In this document: piece after piece, positions 17,379-26,229 of the stretch | Numbering within the stretch: the stretch's first letter is position 1 | How the letters are laid out: every line of letters starts with the position of its first letter | DNA from: Methylobacillus caricis | Lineage (GTDB): Bacteria; Pseudomonadota; Gammaproteobacteria; Burkholderiales; Methylophilaceae | NCBI RefSeq assembly: GCF_020532705.1 | Contig: NZ_JAJAVD010000003.1 | Span: 166,322 to 230,321, forward strand | Direction of reading: 5' to 3' | DNA: 64,000 nt | Notes under the pieces: model-generated | The model's input: only the letters and a program-made list of their open reading frames with translations | What the model was told of the DNA's origin: nothing | The model's database searches: none | Program-made: the position numbers and the translations under genes

Positions 17379-18466
17379 GGCTGAGCCTGCTCAGGCTGGT
17401 TCTGGACCTGTACCCGTATTTTGTCAGTCAGGAAGGCGGCCCCGTCAACTGCCACTGTTTCCCCTCCTTTCAGCCCTTCCAGTATCTGGATATTGCCATC
17501 CTGATAGATGCCAGTCTTGACGATACGCTGCTCTGCTATGTCATCGGCAATCACGTATACCACTTCCCCCGCGGGCCGTAGCACGACGCTTTGCTCAGGG
17601 ACGACGACCGCGTTGTCATATTGGCCCAGGATGATATTGCCTGTCACGCTGGCACCAGATTGCCAGCCTGGTTGGTCCACGATATCGACCAGGATGTCAA
17701 TTGCACGATTGGTGCTGCCTATCACAGGCTTGAATTCGCGCAGTATGCCTTCAGCTTCTTCGTCAGATGTTGGCGTACTCAGCCGGACTTTCAGCCCTGG
17801 CCTGATTTTGGCAGCAAGGTTTTCTGGGAATGGCAAGTGGGCACGCAAGCGTTGATTACTAATGATTTGAAGTATGGGGTCGCCTACCTTGACGTAATCA
17901 CCGGGGGAAACGATTTGTTTCTCTACCTTGCCGTCAATAGGGGAAAGCAAACGTGTCTTGCCGCCATTATGCGTGATGCTGGCAAGGCGCGAGCGAGCGC
18001 CTTCCAGTTGGCGCTTCAGTGCCAACCTCTGTGTTTCAAGGTCATCCAGTGCATTTTGCGAAATGAAGTTCTTTTCTACCAGTTTCTGGTTGCGTTCCAC
18101 GTTGCGTTGTTGATTGAGCAACAACGCTTCCAGGCGGGCGACTTCGCTTTCTGCTTCATTTTGCTGCAAGGTATAGTCTTGCGGATCCAGCAATGCCACC
18201 ACTTCACCTTTTTTGACGACCTGGCCAGGCCTGGCCAGGATTTTCAGTACGCGAGCCGGTACTTCGGCCGCCACTGTCGGATCCATGATGCCCTCCAGAG
18301 TCCCTATGGATTGTTCACGGATTTCAAGGCGTGTAGTGGCTGCAGTGGTGACACTTACCAATGGCAAAGGGGCTTTCTTGGTAGTGTCTTCCTGCTTGCT
18401 GCATGCACTGGCAAGCAGGGCCAGCAAGAGCATGAGGGCATGAGCCCATGGACGATAACCTGACAT
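17375..18466 (-). CDS. RND periplasmic adaptor (membrane fusion protein), lipoprotein
   Basis: 363 residues. The N-terminus ends in LLASAC, a lipobox with Cys 22 as the lipidated residue. It then has the order of the HlyD/AcrA adaptors: a first beta strand region, a biotinyl-lipoyl half (RVLKILARPGQVVKKGEVVALLD), a helical hairpin (residues about 95-160), the second lipoyl half (LSPIDGKVEKQIVSPGDYV), and a beta-barrel with a membrane-proximal domain. It links the inner-membrane pump to an outer-membrane channel. The start at 18466 is preceded by GGAAAA. Its stop overlaps the pump start, showing one operon. Confidence 0.92.
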   Translation of the reverse strand: MSGYRPWAHALMLLLALLASACSKQEDTTKKAPLPLVSVTTAATTRLEIREQSIGTLEGIMDPTVAAEVPARVLKILARPGQVVKKGEVVALLDPQDYTLQQNEAESEVARLEALLLNQQRNVERNQKLVEKNFISQNALDDLETQRLALKRQLEGARSRLASITHNGGKTRLLSPIDGKVEKQIVSPGDYVKVGDPILQIISNQRLRAHLPFPENLAAKIRPGLKVRLSTPTSDEEAEGILREFKPVIGSTNRAIDILVDIVDQPGWQSGASVTGNIILGQYDNAVVVPEQSVVLRPAGEVVYVIADDIAEQRIVKTGIYQDGNIQILEGLKGGETVAVDGAAFLTDKIRVQVQNQPEQAQP

Positions 18467-18568
18467 TTATTCTAGTTTTCCCAATCATGATGAAGCATCA
18501 GCCAGCCTCCTCCGCTGACTGGCCTGGGACAAGCAGGCATGATGCTGTATTCAATAAAGTTCAAGAGT

Positions 18569-19144
18569 CTATACTGATTTTGTTGGATTTTGTGCGCTTG
18601 AGGCTTTCAGCTGGGCCAGCCGTTGCCAATCGAAATGAGGGCCAGGATCGGTTTTTCTCCCCGGGGCAATGTCTGAGTGCCCAACGATATCGCGGATGGG
18701 GTAATGTTTGCACAAGCTTTCCGCCAGTGCAGTGAGCACTATATATTGAGCCGGGGTGAAAGCTTCAGAATCGCTACCTTCAAGCTCAATGCCAATGGAA
18801 AAGTCATTGCAGCGTTCTTGGCCTTGCCAGGTTGAGACACCCGCATGCCATGCCCGGGCTTCGCAAGGGACGAATTGTTGCAGTGCACCATCCCGGCGGA
18901 TAAGGAAGTGTGCGGAAACACGCAGCTCGTGAATGGTGGCGTAATAAGGGTGTGCGGCGGGGTCAAGCTTGTTGGTGAAAAGCTCAGTAATTCCGGGCCC
19001 GCCGTATTCTCCTGGTGGCAGGCTGATATTATGAATGACGATCATTGAGATTGTAGCGCCTTCAGGGCGTGCATCATGGTTTGGCGAACTGGTGAAGTCT
19101 GCGCCTGTGATGACGCCATCCTGATCGATTGAGTATTGCGGCAT
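18569..19144 (-). CDS. ampD: N-acetylmuramyl-L-alanine amidase AmpD
   Basis: 191 residues from the ATG at 19144; longer starts run back into the pilR gene. The amidase_2 fold is shown by MIVIHNISLPPGEYGG (zinc-ligand His), by AWHAGVSTWQG (second His region) and by GHSDIAPGRKTDPG (third ligand and catalytic lysine). AmpD cleaves anhydro-muropeptides in the cytoplasm for wall recycling and, where AmpR/AmpC exist, lowers beta-lactamase induction. It lies 28 bases downstream of pilR on the same strand and may share its transcript. Confidence 0.93.
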   Translation of the reverse strand: MPQYSIDQDGVITGADFTSSPNHDARPEGATISMIVIHNISLPPGEYGGPGITELFTNKLDPAAHPYYATIHELRVSAHFLIRRDGALQQFVPCEARAWHAGVSTWQGQERCNDFSIGIELEGSDSEAFTPAQYIVLTALAESLCKHYPIRDIVGHSDIAPGRKTDPGPHFDWQRLAQLKASSAQNPTKSV

Positions 19145-19172
19145 GGTTTGTTCCGGGCTGTTGGTGACCGGC

Positions 19173-20534
19173 CTAATCCATTTCATCCTTGTCGGAAGGG
19201 TCTTTGCTGAGGCCCAGTTTGGACAGGCGATAGCGGAAAGTTCTGAAACTGACCCCCAGTAGCTTGGCGGCTGCCGTTTTGTTCTGGTTGGATTTCTCCA
19301 ATGCATTGAGTATGGCTTTTTTCTCTATGGTTTCCAGGTAGTCGGGCAATGGCAAGCCTTCATCGTGTTCTGGCGTCGTCATTGTTTTTTCATTGCCATC
19401 CAGTAGTAAGTCCTCAGGCGTGATCACTTTGCCGTCGCAAAGTGCGAGCGCACGTTCCAGCACATTCTCCAGTTCCCGTATATTGCCTGGAAAGCTGTGC
19501 TTGAGTAATATCTGCTGGGCCTGTGCCGAGAGCTCGGGCACAGCAGAGCCTTGCTCGCGGCAGTGCTTCTGCAGCAGCGCATCCACCATCAGCGGAATAT
19601 CTTGCTGCATGTCACGCAGGGAGGGCATTTTCAGCTCAATGACATTTAAGCGATAGTAGAGATCCTGGCGGAATTCACCGCGTTCCATCATCACGCCCAG
19701 ATTCTTGTGGGTGGCACTGATGATGCGGACATCCACGCTTTCCTCCTGGGTGCTGCCGACCATGCGGACTTTTTTCTCCTGGATGGCGCGCAGCAGCTTC
19801 ACTTGCATTGCCAATGGCAGGTCCGCGACTTCATCAAGGAATAATGTGCCACCCTTGGCAGCATGGAACATGCCATCCTTATCCTGCACAGCGCCAGTGA
19901 AAGCGCCTTTCTTGTGGCCAAAAAACTCGCTTTCCATGAGATTTTCCGGGATGGCGCCACAGTTTACCGCGATAAAAGGTTCATCCCGGCGCGAGCTATT
20001 GCGGTGGATCAGTCTTGCAGCAAGCTCTTTGCCGCTGCCGGATTCACCGCTGATATATACCGGTGCCTGACTGCGTGATAGTTTTTCTATCATGGTGCGT
20101 ACCTGCTGGATGGGTGCGCTATTGCCTATCATGGTCAGGGTGTCGCTGTCTGGGGTGTCTGATGCAGACAGTTTGAGTGCTGATTGCACCAATGGCCGCA
20201 GCTGTTTTAGTGAAATCGGCTTGGTCAGATAGTCGAAGGCACCAGCCTTGAGTGCGGATACAGCATTCTCTGCACTACCGTAAGCGGTAATCACGGCTAC
20301 CGGCAGGCCAGCATAGGATTGCGCGATACACTTGACCAGGTCCAGCCCGCTGCCATCTGGCAGGCGCATGTCTGTCAGGCAGAGAGAGTATGTTCGTTGC
20401 TCCAGCAACTGTTTCGCTTCAGCCAGGCTGCCTGCGCTGTCAGCCTGGATCTCCATACGCTCCAGGGTTAGCACGACTAATTCTCTGATATCGGTTTCGT
20501 CGTCGACAACCAGACAGGTGGGTGTGTTGCTCAT
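19173..20534 (-). CDS. pilR: Sigma-54-dependent response regulator PilR
   Basis: 453 residues. Receiver domain 1-120 has the phosphoacceptor Asp 55 (LTDMRLPDG) and Lys 105. The AAA+ sigma-54 activation domain has Walker A GESGSGKE at 163-170 and GAFTGA at 210-215, the loop that contacts sigma-54. A Fis-type helix-turn-helix closes the protein (NKTAAAKLLGVSFRTFRYRLSKLG). It overlaps the end of the upstream kinase gene by four bases, so they form one two-component system. By order and similarity it is PilR, activator of type IV pilin genes. Confidence 0.9.
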   Translation of the reverse strand: MSNTPTCLVVDDETDIRELVVLTLERMEIQADSAGSLAEAKQLLEQRTYSLCLTDMRLPDGSGLDLVKCIAQSYAGLPVAVITAYGSAENAVSALKAGAFDYLTKPISLKQLRPLVQSALKLSASDTPDSDTLTMIGNSAPIQQVRTMIEKLSRSQAPVYISGESGSGKELAARLIHRNSSRRDEPFIAVNCGAIPENLMESEFFGHKKGAFTGAVQDKDGMFHAAKGGTLFLDEVADLPLAMQVKLLRAIQEKKVRMVGSTQEESVDVRIISATHKNLGVMMERGEFRQDLYYRLNVIELKMPSLRDMQQDIPLMVDALLQKHCREQGSAVPELSAQAQQILLKHSFPGNIRELENVLERALALCDGKVITPEDLLLDGNEKTMTTPEHDEGLPLPDYLETIEKKAILNALEKSNQNKTAAAKLLGVSFRTFRYRLSKLGLSKDPSDKDEMD

Positions 20535-22141
20535 GCAGCGTCAGTACTCTTCAAGTGAATGATAAACAGGCAACCGTGCTCAGCCGGGACATGCTCAATG
20601 GTGGCCCCATTAGCTTCGCACAGTTCCCTGGCAATATAAAGCCCAAGCCCGGTGCCGGTACTTTCCGTCGTGAAAAATGGTTCAAACAAGTGAGGCAAGG
20701 CAGCGGGTGAAATGCCGTTGCCATCATCCTGGATTTCAATTTGCAGATGACGGTTTGCCGTATCGCTACGTAGTGCCAATGTCAGGCTGCCATGGTCTTG
20801 GCGGCTGTGGCGCCAACCATTGCGGCACAGGTTCCACAGGATTTGATGCAGGTGTCGATGGTCGAAGCGGATGGTGGGCTCGCTCTCGGCAGTATCAAGC
20901 ACAAAGCCTTGAGCGGGGATTTTCTCAACCTGATAAAACTGGTCATGGAATTCGCGAAGAAAATCGGCCAGCGGGATATCCTGTTGCCGCGTTCTGTCGC
21001 GCCGGTTCAATTCCAGTACATCCTTGATCATCTGGTCCATACGCTGCACGTTATCGCTGATGATCTGCAGCATGCGCTCCGACGCAGGGTCATGGGATTC
21101 GTCTTCCTGCAGCAATTGGGTGGCATGGCTGATGGCGCTGAGCGGATTGCGGATTTCGTGCGCAATATTGGCTGTCAGGCGCCCAAGCGCTGCCAGTTTG
21201 AGCTGCTGGGCCTGGGTCTGGAGCTGGCTCCAGTCTTCGATAAAGATGACAGTGCCCTGGCGATGGTCTTCACCCACCGGCATCAATTTCAAGCGCAAGG
21301 CACGTTGTTCTATACTCAGTTTGATCGCCGCGGAATTGGTTCCGCGTCGATTTTCCAGCCAATGGCGCAACAGGGAAGCAAGTTCGGGAGCATATTCGGC
21401 CAGCGGCTGGTTGTTGCGGGAACCGCCTTGCGCACCCAGCAGAAAATCTGCCTGGCGATTGCGGTGGCGTAATACCAGCTCCGGGTCAACAACCAGTACC
21501 CCGTCGCCCATTTCCTCTGTGATCAATTGGTTGACCTGTGCCAGGTTTTCCAGGTCGATACCGCGTTGTGAAGCCAGGATTTCATTCTGGCTGATGCGCT
21601 TGCTGAAACTGTAAGCCAGCCATGCAGTTGCAAAGCAGCTGAGGCTGAGCATGACTGCATGGGAATAATCACCGAAATCCTCATTCCACATCAACATCTG
21701 GTAGGACTGCTCGAGCAACAATCCGATACTGGCGATGGCCGCATAAAAGAGTGCCAGTCTGCCCTGGCTGATCAAGCTTGCTGCCGCAATGGTCACGATT
21801 AACAGCAAGCCCAGTCCGCTCTTGATGCCGCCGCTGGCGTACATGAGGACAATAATGAAACCGATATCCGCCAGTGTTTGAAATGAAAGTTGTACCTGGA
21901 AACCCGGGGTACGCAGGATAATCAGGCCGATGGCAAGCAGACTGAATACCAGATAGGCAATCGTGGCGCTTAAATATAAGGTGTCGTTGTAATTGGCCCA
22001 CACCCTGCTTTCCTGTAACAGAAAATAGGAAGCGATGAAAATACAGCACAGTATGATCCGGTACCCGCCAAACAATGCCATTGGCCGCCAGAATTGCTTT
22101 TCCGGTTGGCCGGCGGTATCAATCAGGCTATGTATTTTCAT
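20531..22141 (-). CDS. pilS: PilS-type membrane sensor histidine kinase
   Basis: 536 residues from the ATG at 22141; a longer frame to 22231 would lie inside the upstream small gene. About six hydrophobic helices occupy residues 20-190, then a PAS-like region, then the dimerisation box with phospho-His (NIAHEIRNPLSAISHATQLL) and an ATPase domain with N, G1 (DDGNGI) and G2 (TGLGLYI) boxes. PilS senses signals in the membrane and phosphorylates PilR. Its start overlaps the upstream gene by 14 bases, so the three genes are coupled. Confidence 0.88.
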   Translation of the reverse strand: MKIHSLIDTAGQPEKQFWRPMALFGGYRIILCCIFIASYFLLQESRVWANYNDTLYLSATIAYLVFSLLAIGLIILRTPGFQVQLSFQTLADIGFIIVLMYASGGIKSGLGLLLIVTIAAASLISQGRLALFYAAIASIGLLLEQSYQMLMWNEDFGDYSHAVMLSLSCFATAWLAYSFSKRISQNEILASQRGIDLENLAQVNQLITEEMGDGVLVVDPELVLRHRNRQADFLLGAQGGSRNNQPLAEYAPELASLLRHWLENRRGTNSAAIKLSIEQRALRLKLMPVGEDHRQGTVIFIEDWSQLQTQAQQLKLAALGRLTANIAHEIRNPLSAISHATQLLQEDESHDPASERMLQIISDNVQRMDQMIKDVLELNRRDRTRQQDIPLADFLREFHDQFYQVEKIPAQGFVLDTAESEPTIRFDHRHLHQILWNLCRNGWRHSRQDHGSLTLALRSDTANRHLQIEIQDDGNGISPAALPHLFEPFFTTESTGTGLGLYIARELCEANGATIEHVPAEHGCLFIIHLKSTDAA

Positions 22142-22355
22142 GCTGTTTGCGATGGGCTTCACAACAATATTGTTGATTGTGGCCGCTGCTGATGCTTTCG
22201 CTTCTCGGCAAATGGACATGGCAATAGGCACATTGCACCATGTCCTCTGCGTCTGCAGCAGGCTTGCCTGATGGTTTGTCCATGTTGCTACGGTAGCGTT
22301 TCAGTATGGTCAGCAATAACCAGAAGGCAATTGCAAGTAACAGGATTTTTGCCAT
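22128..22355 (-). CDS. Small PP0621-family protein with zinc-type Cys/His cluster
   Basis: 75 residues. An N-terminal membrane helix (KILLLAIAFWLLLTIL) is followed by a charged linker and a compact Cys/His knuckle: CAYC at 41-44, then CC near 63 and closing histidines. This looks like a small zinc-binding module on the cytoplasmic side. Proteins of this family often precede pilS in Pseudomonas and betaproteobacteria. Its function is not known. It starts the pilS-pilR operon and is divergent from the sigma-factor operon, with 170 bases between them. Confidence 0.75.
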   Translation of the reverse strand: MAKILLLAIAFWLLLTILKRYRSNMDKPSGKPAADAEDMVQCAYCHVHLPRSESISSGHNQQYCCEAHRKQHENT

Positions 22356-22412
22356 GATGCCTTGTCAGCTAAATATTGTTAAGAGGGGATGGAACCTTGA
22401 ATTACTGCTGAT

Positions 22413-22458
22413 TGTAGCTAAAAGCTACAGGCGGAACAAAAAACAAACCTGCTATACT
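22413..22458 (+). promoter_or_regulatory. Extended -10 promoter with operator-like dyad before the sigma-factor operon
   Basis: TGC directly followed by TATACT (22453-22458) is a good extended -10 element. Upstream, 22413-22419 and 22423-22429 form a perfect 7-bp inverted repeat with a 3-base spacer, placed where a -35 or activator/repressor site would be. The -10 to ATG distance is about 68 bases. Confidence 0.5.
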
Positions 22459-22525
22459 CAAAAAAAACGTCAATTTTATCATTTTCGTACTGCACTAAAT
22501 ATCAACATCGGCGTCGAACTTCGAC

Positions 22526-23116
22526 ATGGCAAGCATCCAGGAACTTTCAGATTTTCTCAAGCAGGTAGAGCGTCGTGCATTCAAGCAGACGGCTTATGCC
22601 GTGCGTGACGATCATGCAGCTATGGATATCGTGCAGGATTCGATGCTGAAGCTGGCGGAAAAATATAGCCAGCGCCCTGTCACTGAGTATCCAATGTTGT
22701 TCCAGCGCATTTTGCAAAATACAATGAAGGATTACTGGCGTCGCCAGAAAATCCGTGGTGCATGGACTACCTTGCTGTCATCACTCGGTGTTGGAAATGG
22801 TGATGACGAAGAGCATGATCCGCTGGAAACCATGGTCACGGATCATGTGGATGATGAACCGGAAGTACAATATGAACGACAGCAAACCATTGCCATTATC
22901 GAAGAGGCCATAAAAAGTTTGCCAACCCGTCAACGAGAAGCATTTATTATGCGTTACTGGGAGGATATGGATGTGGCGGAAACGGCTGCAGCCATGGGAT
23001 GCTCCGAGGGGAGCGTCAAGACACATTGTTCGCGTGCTGTTCATGCGTTAGCGGCATCACTCGAAAAATATGGATTTAGTAAACAGATGCTCGAGAAAGC
23101 GGGGGTCGAGCGATGA
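22526..23116 (+). CDS. ECF-type sigma-70 family RNA polymerase sigma factor
   Basis: 196 residues. Region 2 includes DDHAAMDIVQDSMLKLAEKY, region 4 includes IKSLPTRQREAFIMRYWEDM and a helix-turn-helix in VAETAAAMGCSEGSVKTHCSRAV. The linker holds an acidic stretch (GDDEEHDPLE). Sigma factors of this type are usually paired with an anti-sigma factor; the next gene, a short single-TM protein, is the candidate. The stop overlaps that gene by four bases. Its regulon is unknown. In many betaproteobacteria this gene is followed by the same DUF3619 and DUF3106 genes, as here. Confidence 0.9.
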   Translation: MASIQELSDFLKQVERRAFKQTAYAVRDDHAAMDIVQDSMLKLAEKYSQRPVTEYPMLFQRILQNTMKDYWRRQKIRGAWTTLLSSLGVGNGDDEEHDPLETMVTDHVDDEPEVQYERQQTIAIIEEAIKSLPTRQREAFIMRYWEDMDVAETAAAMGCSEGSVKTHCSRAVHALAASLEKYGFSKQMLEKAGVER

Positions 23117-23487
23117 ATCACGAACAAAAGATAGCCAAAGAAATTGTCGAGCTGCTCAATGCAGGCATTGACGAACTTGAGCCGACAGTGGCATCCAGGC
23201 TTGCCGAGGCACGCCATGCGGCGGTCCAGGTGATGCTTGAAAACGCACGCACGACCACTCCTGATGGTCATAGCCTGGTGGCCTCTTTGGGAGGATACAT
23301 GCGTCATCACCAGCGCCTGTTGTCCCTGGCAGCACTTGGCAGTGCCGTATTCTTTGCTTTTCTGCTGACTCAGCAATTAACCGGACATGGCATGGCAGAG
23401 CATGGAGATGCTTTTTTGCTGGCGTCCGAACTTCCCCCCGAGGCATATCTTGATAGAGGTTTTTACTCATGGTTAGAGCAGCAATAG
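23113..23487 (+). CDS. DUF3619 family single-TM protein (candidate anti-sigma factor)
   Basis: 124 residues. A cytoplasmic N-terminal helical part of about 70 residues is followed by one transmembrane helix (SLAALGSAVFFAFLLTQQL) and a short periplasmic tail. The layout is like small anti-sigma factors, and it is translationally coupled to the sigma-factor gene by a four-base overlap. It is named DUF3619 by family resemblance. Regulatory function is inferred from context only. Its end overlaps the next gene by 19 bases. Confidence 0.75.
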   Translation: MNHEQKIAKEIVELLNAGIDELEPTVASRLAEARHAAVQVMLENARTTTPDGHSLVASLGGYMRHHQRLLSLAALGSAVFFAFLLTQQLTGHGMAEHGDAFLLASELPPEAYLDRGFYSWLEQQ

Positions 23488-23903
23488 TTGTCGGTCTGCT
23501 CTTGCTTGCCATCAATGCTCAAGCTGAAACAACATCCAAAGAGCCGGATTGGGCACAATTAACGGATAGCCAGCGCAAGGTGCTGGCCCCCTTGGCAGCA
23601 GAATGGGATATATTGCGTCCCTGGCAGCGCGAGAAGATGCTGGATATTGCACGTGATTATCCCAAGATGACCCCCGATCAGCAGGGCCGTGTGCAGAGAC
23701 GGTTGAATCATTGGAGCCGCATGACGCCGTACGAACGTGAGAATGCGCGCAAGAAATACCAGGAATTCAACGTGCTGTCACCGGAAAAGAAAGCTGAAAT
23801 TCACAAGAAATGGCAGCAATACCAAAGCCTGCCGGAATCCAAAAGAGAAGCTTTGCGACGCGAAAACCCTGATATTGATGGGTTTGATGACTTGGATAAT
23901 TGA
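23469..23903 (+). CDS. DUF3106 family exported protein
   Basis: 144 residues. A signal peptide (VVGLLLLAINAQA) is followed by a highly charged helical region with repeated motifs such as LAAEWDILRPWQREKML, YPKMTPDQQGRVQRRL and FNVLSPEKKAEIHKKW. These tryptophan-containing units recur at a spacing of about 20 residues, as in the DUF3106 family. It is probably periplasmic. The tandem repeats resemble those of small stress-binding proteins, but I would not assign a function. It is the last gene of the sigma operon. Confidence 0.78.
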   Translation: MVRAAIVVGLLLLAINAQAETTSKEPDWAQLTDSQRKVLAPLAAEWDILRPWQREKMLDIARDYPKMTPDQQGRVQRRLNHWSRMTPYERENARKKYQEFNVLSPEKKAEIHKKWQQYQSLPESKREALRRENPDIDGFDDLDN

Positions 23904-23961
23904 GCGGGAGCGGGATCAATCAAGCAGCCGATATTACTGTATTGGATCTCCGTCTTACAGT

Positions 23962-25032
23962 TTAGCGGCGCTCTACCCAGTAGAGCATGAATATCCCCGC
24001 CATCATAAACAGCAAGGTCGGTACGACGGCACTGAATAACGGTGACCAGTCGTTCAGCAGGCCCAGGTGCACAAACACTCGATTCAATACCTGATAGACA
24101 ATCCCCAGCATGATGCCTGCGAATATCTTGGTGCTGGCGGTGCCGGAACGTTGTTGCAGGAAACCGAAAGGTAACGCCAGTATCACCATCACCAGGCAGG
24201 CCAGCGGATAGATCATCTTGGACCACAGAGCAATTTGATGGCGTGAGGTTTTCTGCTTATTGCTGGCCAGGTGGTTGATATAGAAATACAGGTTCCATGC
24301 CGACATTTTTTCCGGAACGACGAGCAGGACATTGAGCAGTTCGGGGCGGATCAGTGATTGCCAGGTAGCATCGGGGAAGAAGCTGGTACGTATCTTCTTG
24401 TCTTCAAAATGAGTCTGCGTCACATTGCCCAGATTCCAGTTCTTGCCGTCGAAGCGGCCGTCCTTGGCATTGCTGATGGTGCGCAGGCGGAACTCATTGT
24501 CAAACTCATAAATATGGATGTTCATGAGCCCGCTGTCCGGCATTACATCCTGTACGTTCACGAAGCTGTTGCCATCCTTGACCCACAGGCCGGAGCGGAA
24601 ATCCTGGGCGACTACAGAATCCGTTGCCTGGATGCGGATCCGCTGGGCGGCCTTTTCGCTGAGCGGGGCGATCAGTTCGCCTACCAGAAATGTCAGCAGG
24701 GCAAAGATCAGGCCGACCTTGAGCAATGAAACGGCAATTTTCCGGATGGAAACCCCGCTAACGCGCAAAATGATCAGTTCCGAATAGCGCGAGAATTGCC
24801 CCAGGGCGTACATGGTCCCTACCAGCACTGCGACTGGTACTACTTCGTAGACATGCCCCGGTGCACTCAGCAGCACAAACAGCAATACCTTGCTGATTCC
24901 ATAGCTGCCCTTGCCTATGCTTTCAAGCTCCTGAATCAGGTCGAAGAACGAGAACATCCCCAGCAAAGCCAGCATGATCAGCATAATGCTGGAGATGATT
25001 TCCTGCGAGAGGTAGCGATTGAGCAGTTTCAT
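23962..25032 (-). CDS. lptG: LPS export ABC transporter permease LptG
   Basis: 356 residues with the family layout: three N-terminal membrane helices, a periplasmic beta-jellyroll domain (residues about 130-265) and three C-terminal helices. The N-terminus MKLLNRYLSQEIISSI and the SELIILRVSGVS coupling segment are typical. LptG pairs with LptF and two LptB ATPases to pull lipopolysaccharide from the inner membrane and pass it to LptC. Its start overlaps the lptF stop by four bases, so the two are made together. The gene converges with the sigma operon. Confidence 0.93.
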   Translation of the reverse strand: MKLLNRYLSQEIISSIMLIMLALLGMFSFFDLIQELESIGKGSYGISKVLLFVLLSAPGHVYEVVPVAVLVGTMYALGQFSRYSELIILRVSGVSIRKIAVSLLKVGLIFALLTFLVGELIAPLSEKAAQRIRIQATDSVVAQDFRSGLWVKDGNSFVNVQDVMPDSGLMNIHIYEFDNEFRLRTISNAKDGRFDGKNWNLGNVTQTHFEDKKIRTSFFPDATWQSLIRPELLNVLLVVPEKMSAWNLYFYINHLASNKQKTSRHQIALWSKMIYPLACLVMVILALPFGFLQQRSGTASTKIFAGIMLGIVYQVLNRVFVHLGLLNDWSPLFSAVVPTLLFMMAGIFMLYWVERR

Positions 25033-26123
25033 GGTTTATTCCTATGCCACAACCTGGGAATGAAGGGCAACAGGAACAATCTGCGGTAAAACATGTAAAA
25101 AGTAAGCAGCAGGAAAAATGCATGCACAGGCCAGAGGCCCACCAGGGGAGAAATCTTGCCTTGTGCCAGCCATGCCTGCATGATGCTGAGCAGGTTGTTG
25201 TAAACAATATAGATCAACAGCGCCAACATGAGGTTGGCAGATCGGCCCGAGCGTGGATCGACAAAGCTCAGCGGGATGGCCAGCAGGATGAGGACAAAGG
25301 CTGAAATAGGGATGGCCAGGCGCCATTGCAGTTCGGCATTGTTGTCCGGGCTGTTTTCAGCTAATAGTTCCACGCTGGCTTTCGATTGGGTATTCGGGGG
25401 TTGTTGTTGTACCTCGGCAGGCTCGATGCGGATGGCATAACGCTCGAATTCAGTAATGGAATATTCAGCGGTGTTGGGCGTACCTTCATAACGACGGCCA
25501 TTCTGCATGACCAGAAAGTTATCGTTATTTTCAGCGGTTTCCCTATGACCCCGTGCGGCGACAATAATCCCCAGCTTCTGGTGCTGCATGGACTGCACAA
25601 AGATATTCTTGACGATGTTGCCCAGCTCATCAAAGCTTTCAACGAAAAAAACGCGGTCTGCCTGGCGCGATTCCTTGAAAACGCCAGGGCTGATTGAAGC
25701 AAGCTCGTCGCGGCTTTTCAATTGATCGCGGAATTCAGCGCCCTTGTTGGTGGCCCATGGGGTGACGAACAGGCTGAGGAAGGCGATGACCAGTATGACA
25801 GGCAGGCCGAATGTGAGGACAGGCCGTATCCAGCTTGATAGGCCTTGGCCTGAGCTGAACCAGACTACCATCTCGCTGTCACGGTGCCAGCGGGATAATG
25901 TCAGCAACACGGCAAGAAAAAGGGTGAGCGACAGCATCATGGGTAAAAACTTCAGCATGCTGAAGCCCAGCAAGGTATTGATGGCATCACTGGCCAGGCT
26001 GCCTTTTGCCGCTACGCCAATGTAGTAGGCAACGCGTTGGGCAATCACGATGCCGAACAGCACTAGAAAGCCGCCTATGGCTGTGCTGACTAGCTCTTGC
26101 AGTAATGAGCGTTTGAAGAGCAT
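25029..26123 (-). CDS. lptF: LPS export ABC transporter permease LptF
   Basis: 364 residues with the same 3 + 3 membrane helix layout around a periplasmic jellyroll. The N-terminus MLFKRSLLQELVSTAIGG and the RWHRDSEMVVWFSSGQG segment match LptF. It partners LptG in the lipopolysaccharide extractor. It is divergent from pepA with 106 bases between starts, which is the common lptFG/pepA arrangement in proteobacteria. lptB, lptC and lptA are not in this window. Confidence 0.93.
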   Translation of the reverse strand: MLFKRSLLQELVSTAIGGFLVLFGIVIAQRVAYYIGVAAKGSLASDAINTLLGFSMLKFLPMMLSLTLFLAVLLTLSRWHRDSEMVVWFSSGQGLSSWIRPVLTFGLPVILVIAFLSLFVTPWATNKGAEFRDQLKSRDELASISPGVFKESRQADRVFFVESFDELGNIVKNIFVQSMQHQKLGIIVAARGHRETAENNDNFLVMQNGRRYEGTPNTAEYSITEFERYAIRIEPAEVQQQPPNTQSKASVELLAENSPDNNAELQWRLAIPISAFVLILLAIPLSFVDPRSGRSANLMLALLIYIVYNNLLSIMQAWLAQGKISPLVGLWPVHAFFLLLTFYMFYRRLFLLPFIPRLWHRNKP

Positions 26124-26229
26124 ATTAGAGGGCTGGAGATGTTTGTATTCCGCAATTGAGGTTGATTTAGAGCGAAAACGCAGGATAATTCAAGCAGCTT
26201 AGTCATTTAATCATGAAGGATATTCAGGA

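Noticed and set aside
18481..18560. AGCATCA/TGATGCT complementary segments between ampD and the RND adaptor
   Set aside because: Distance of about 50 bases and a bulge make a stable hairpin doubtful, and no T-run follows.
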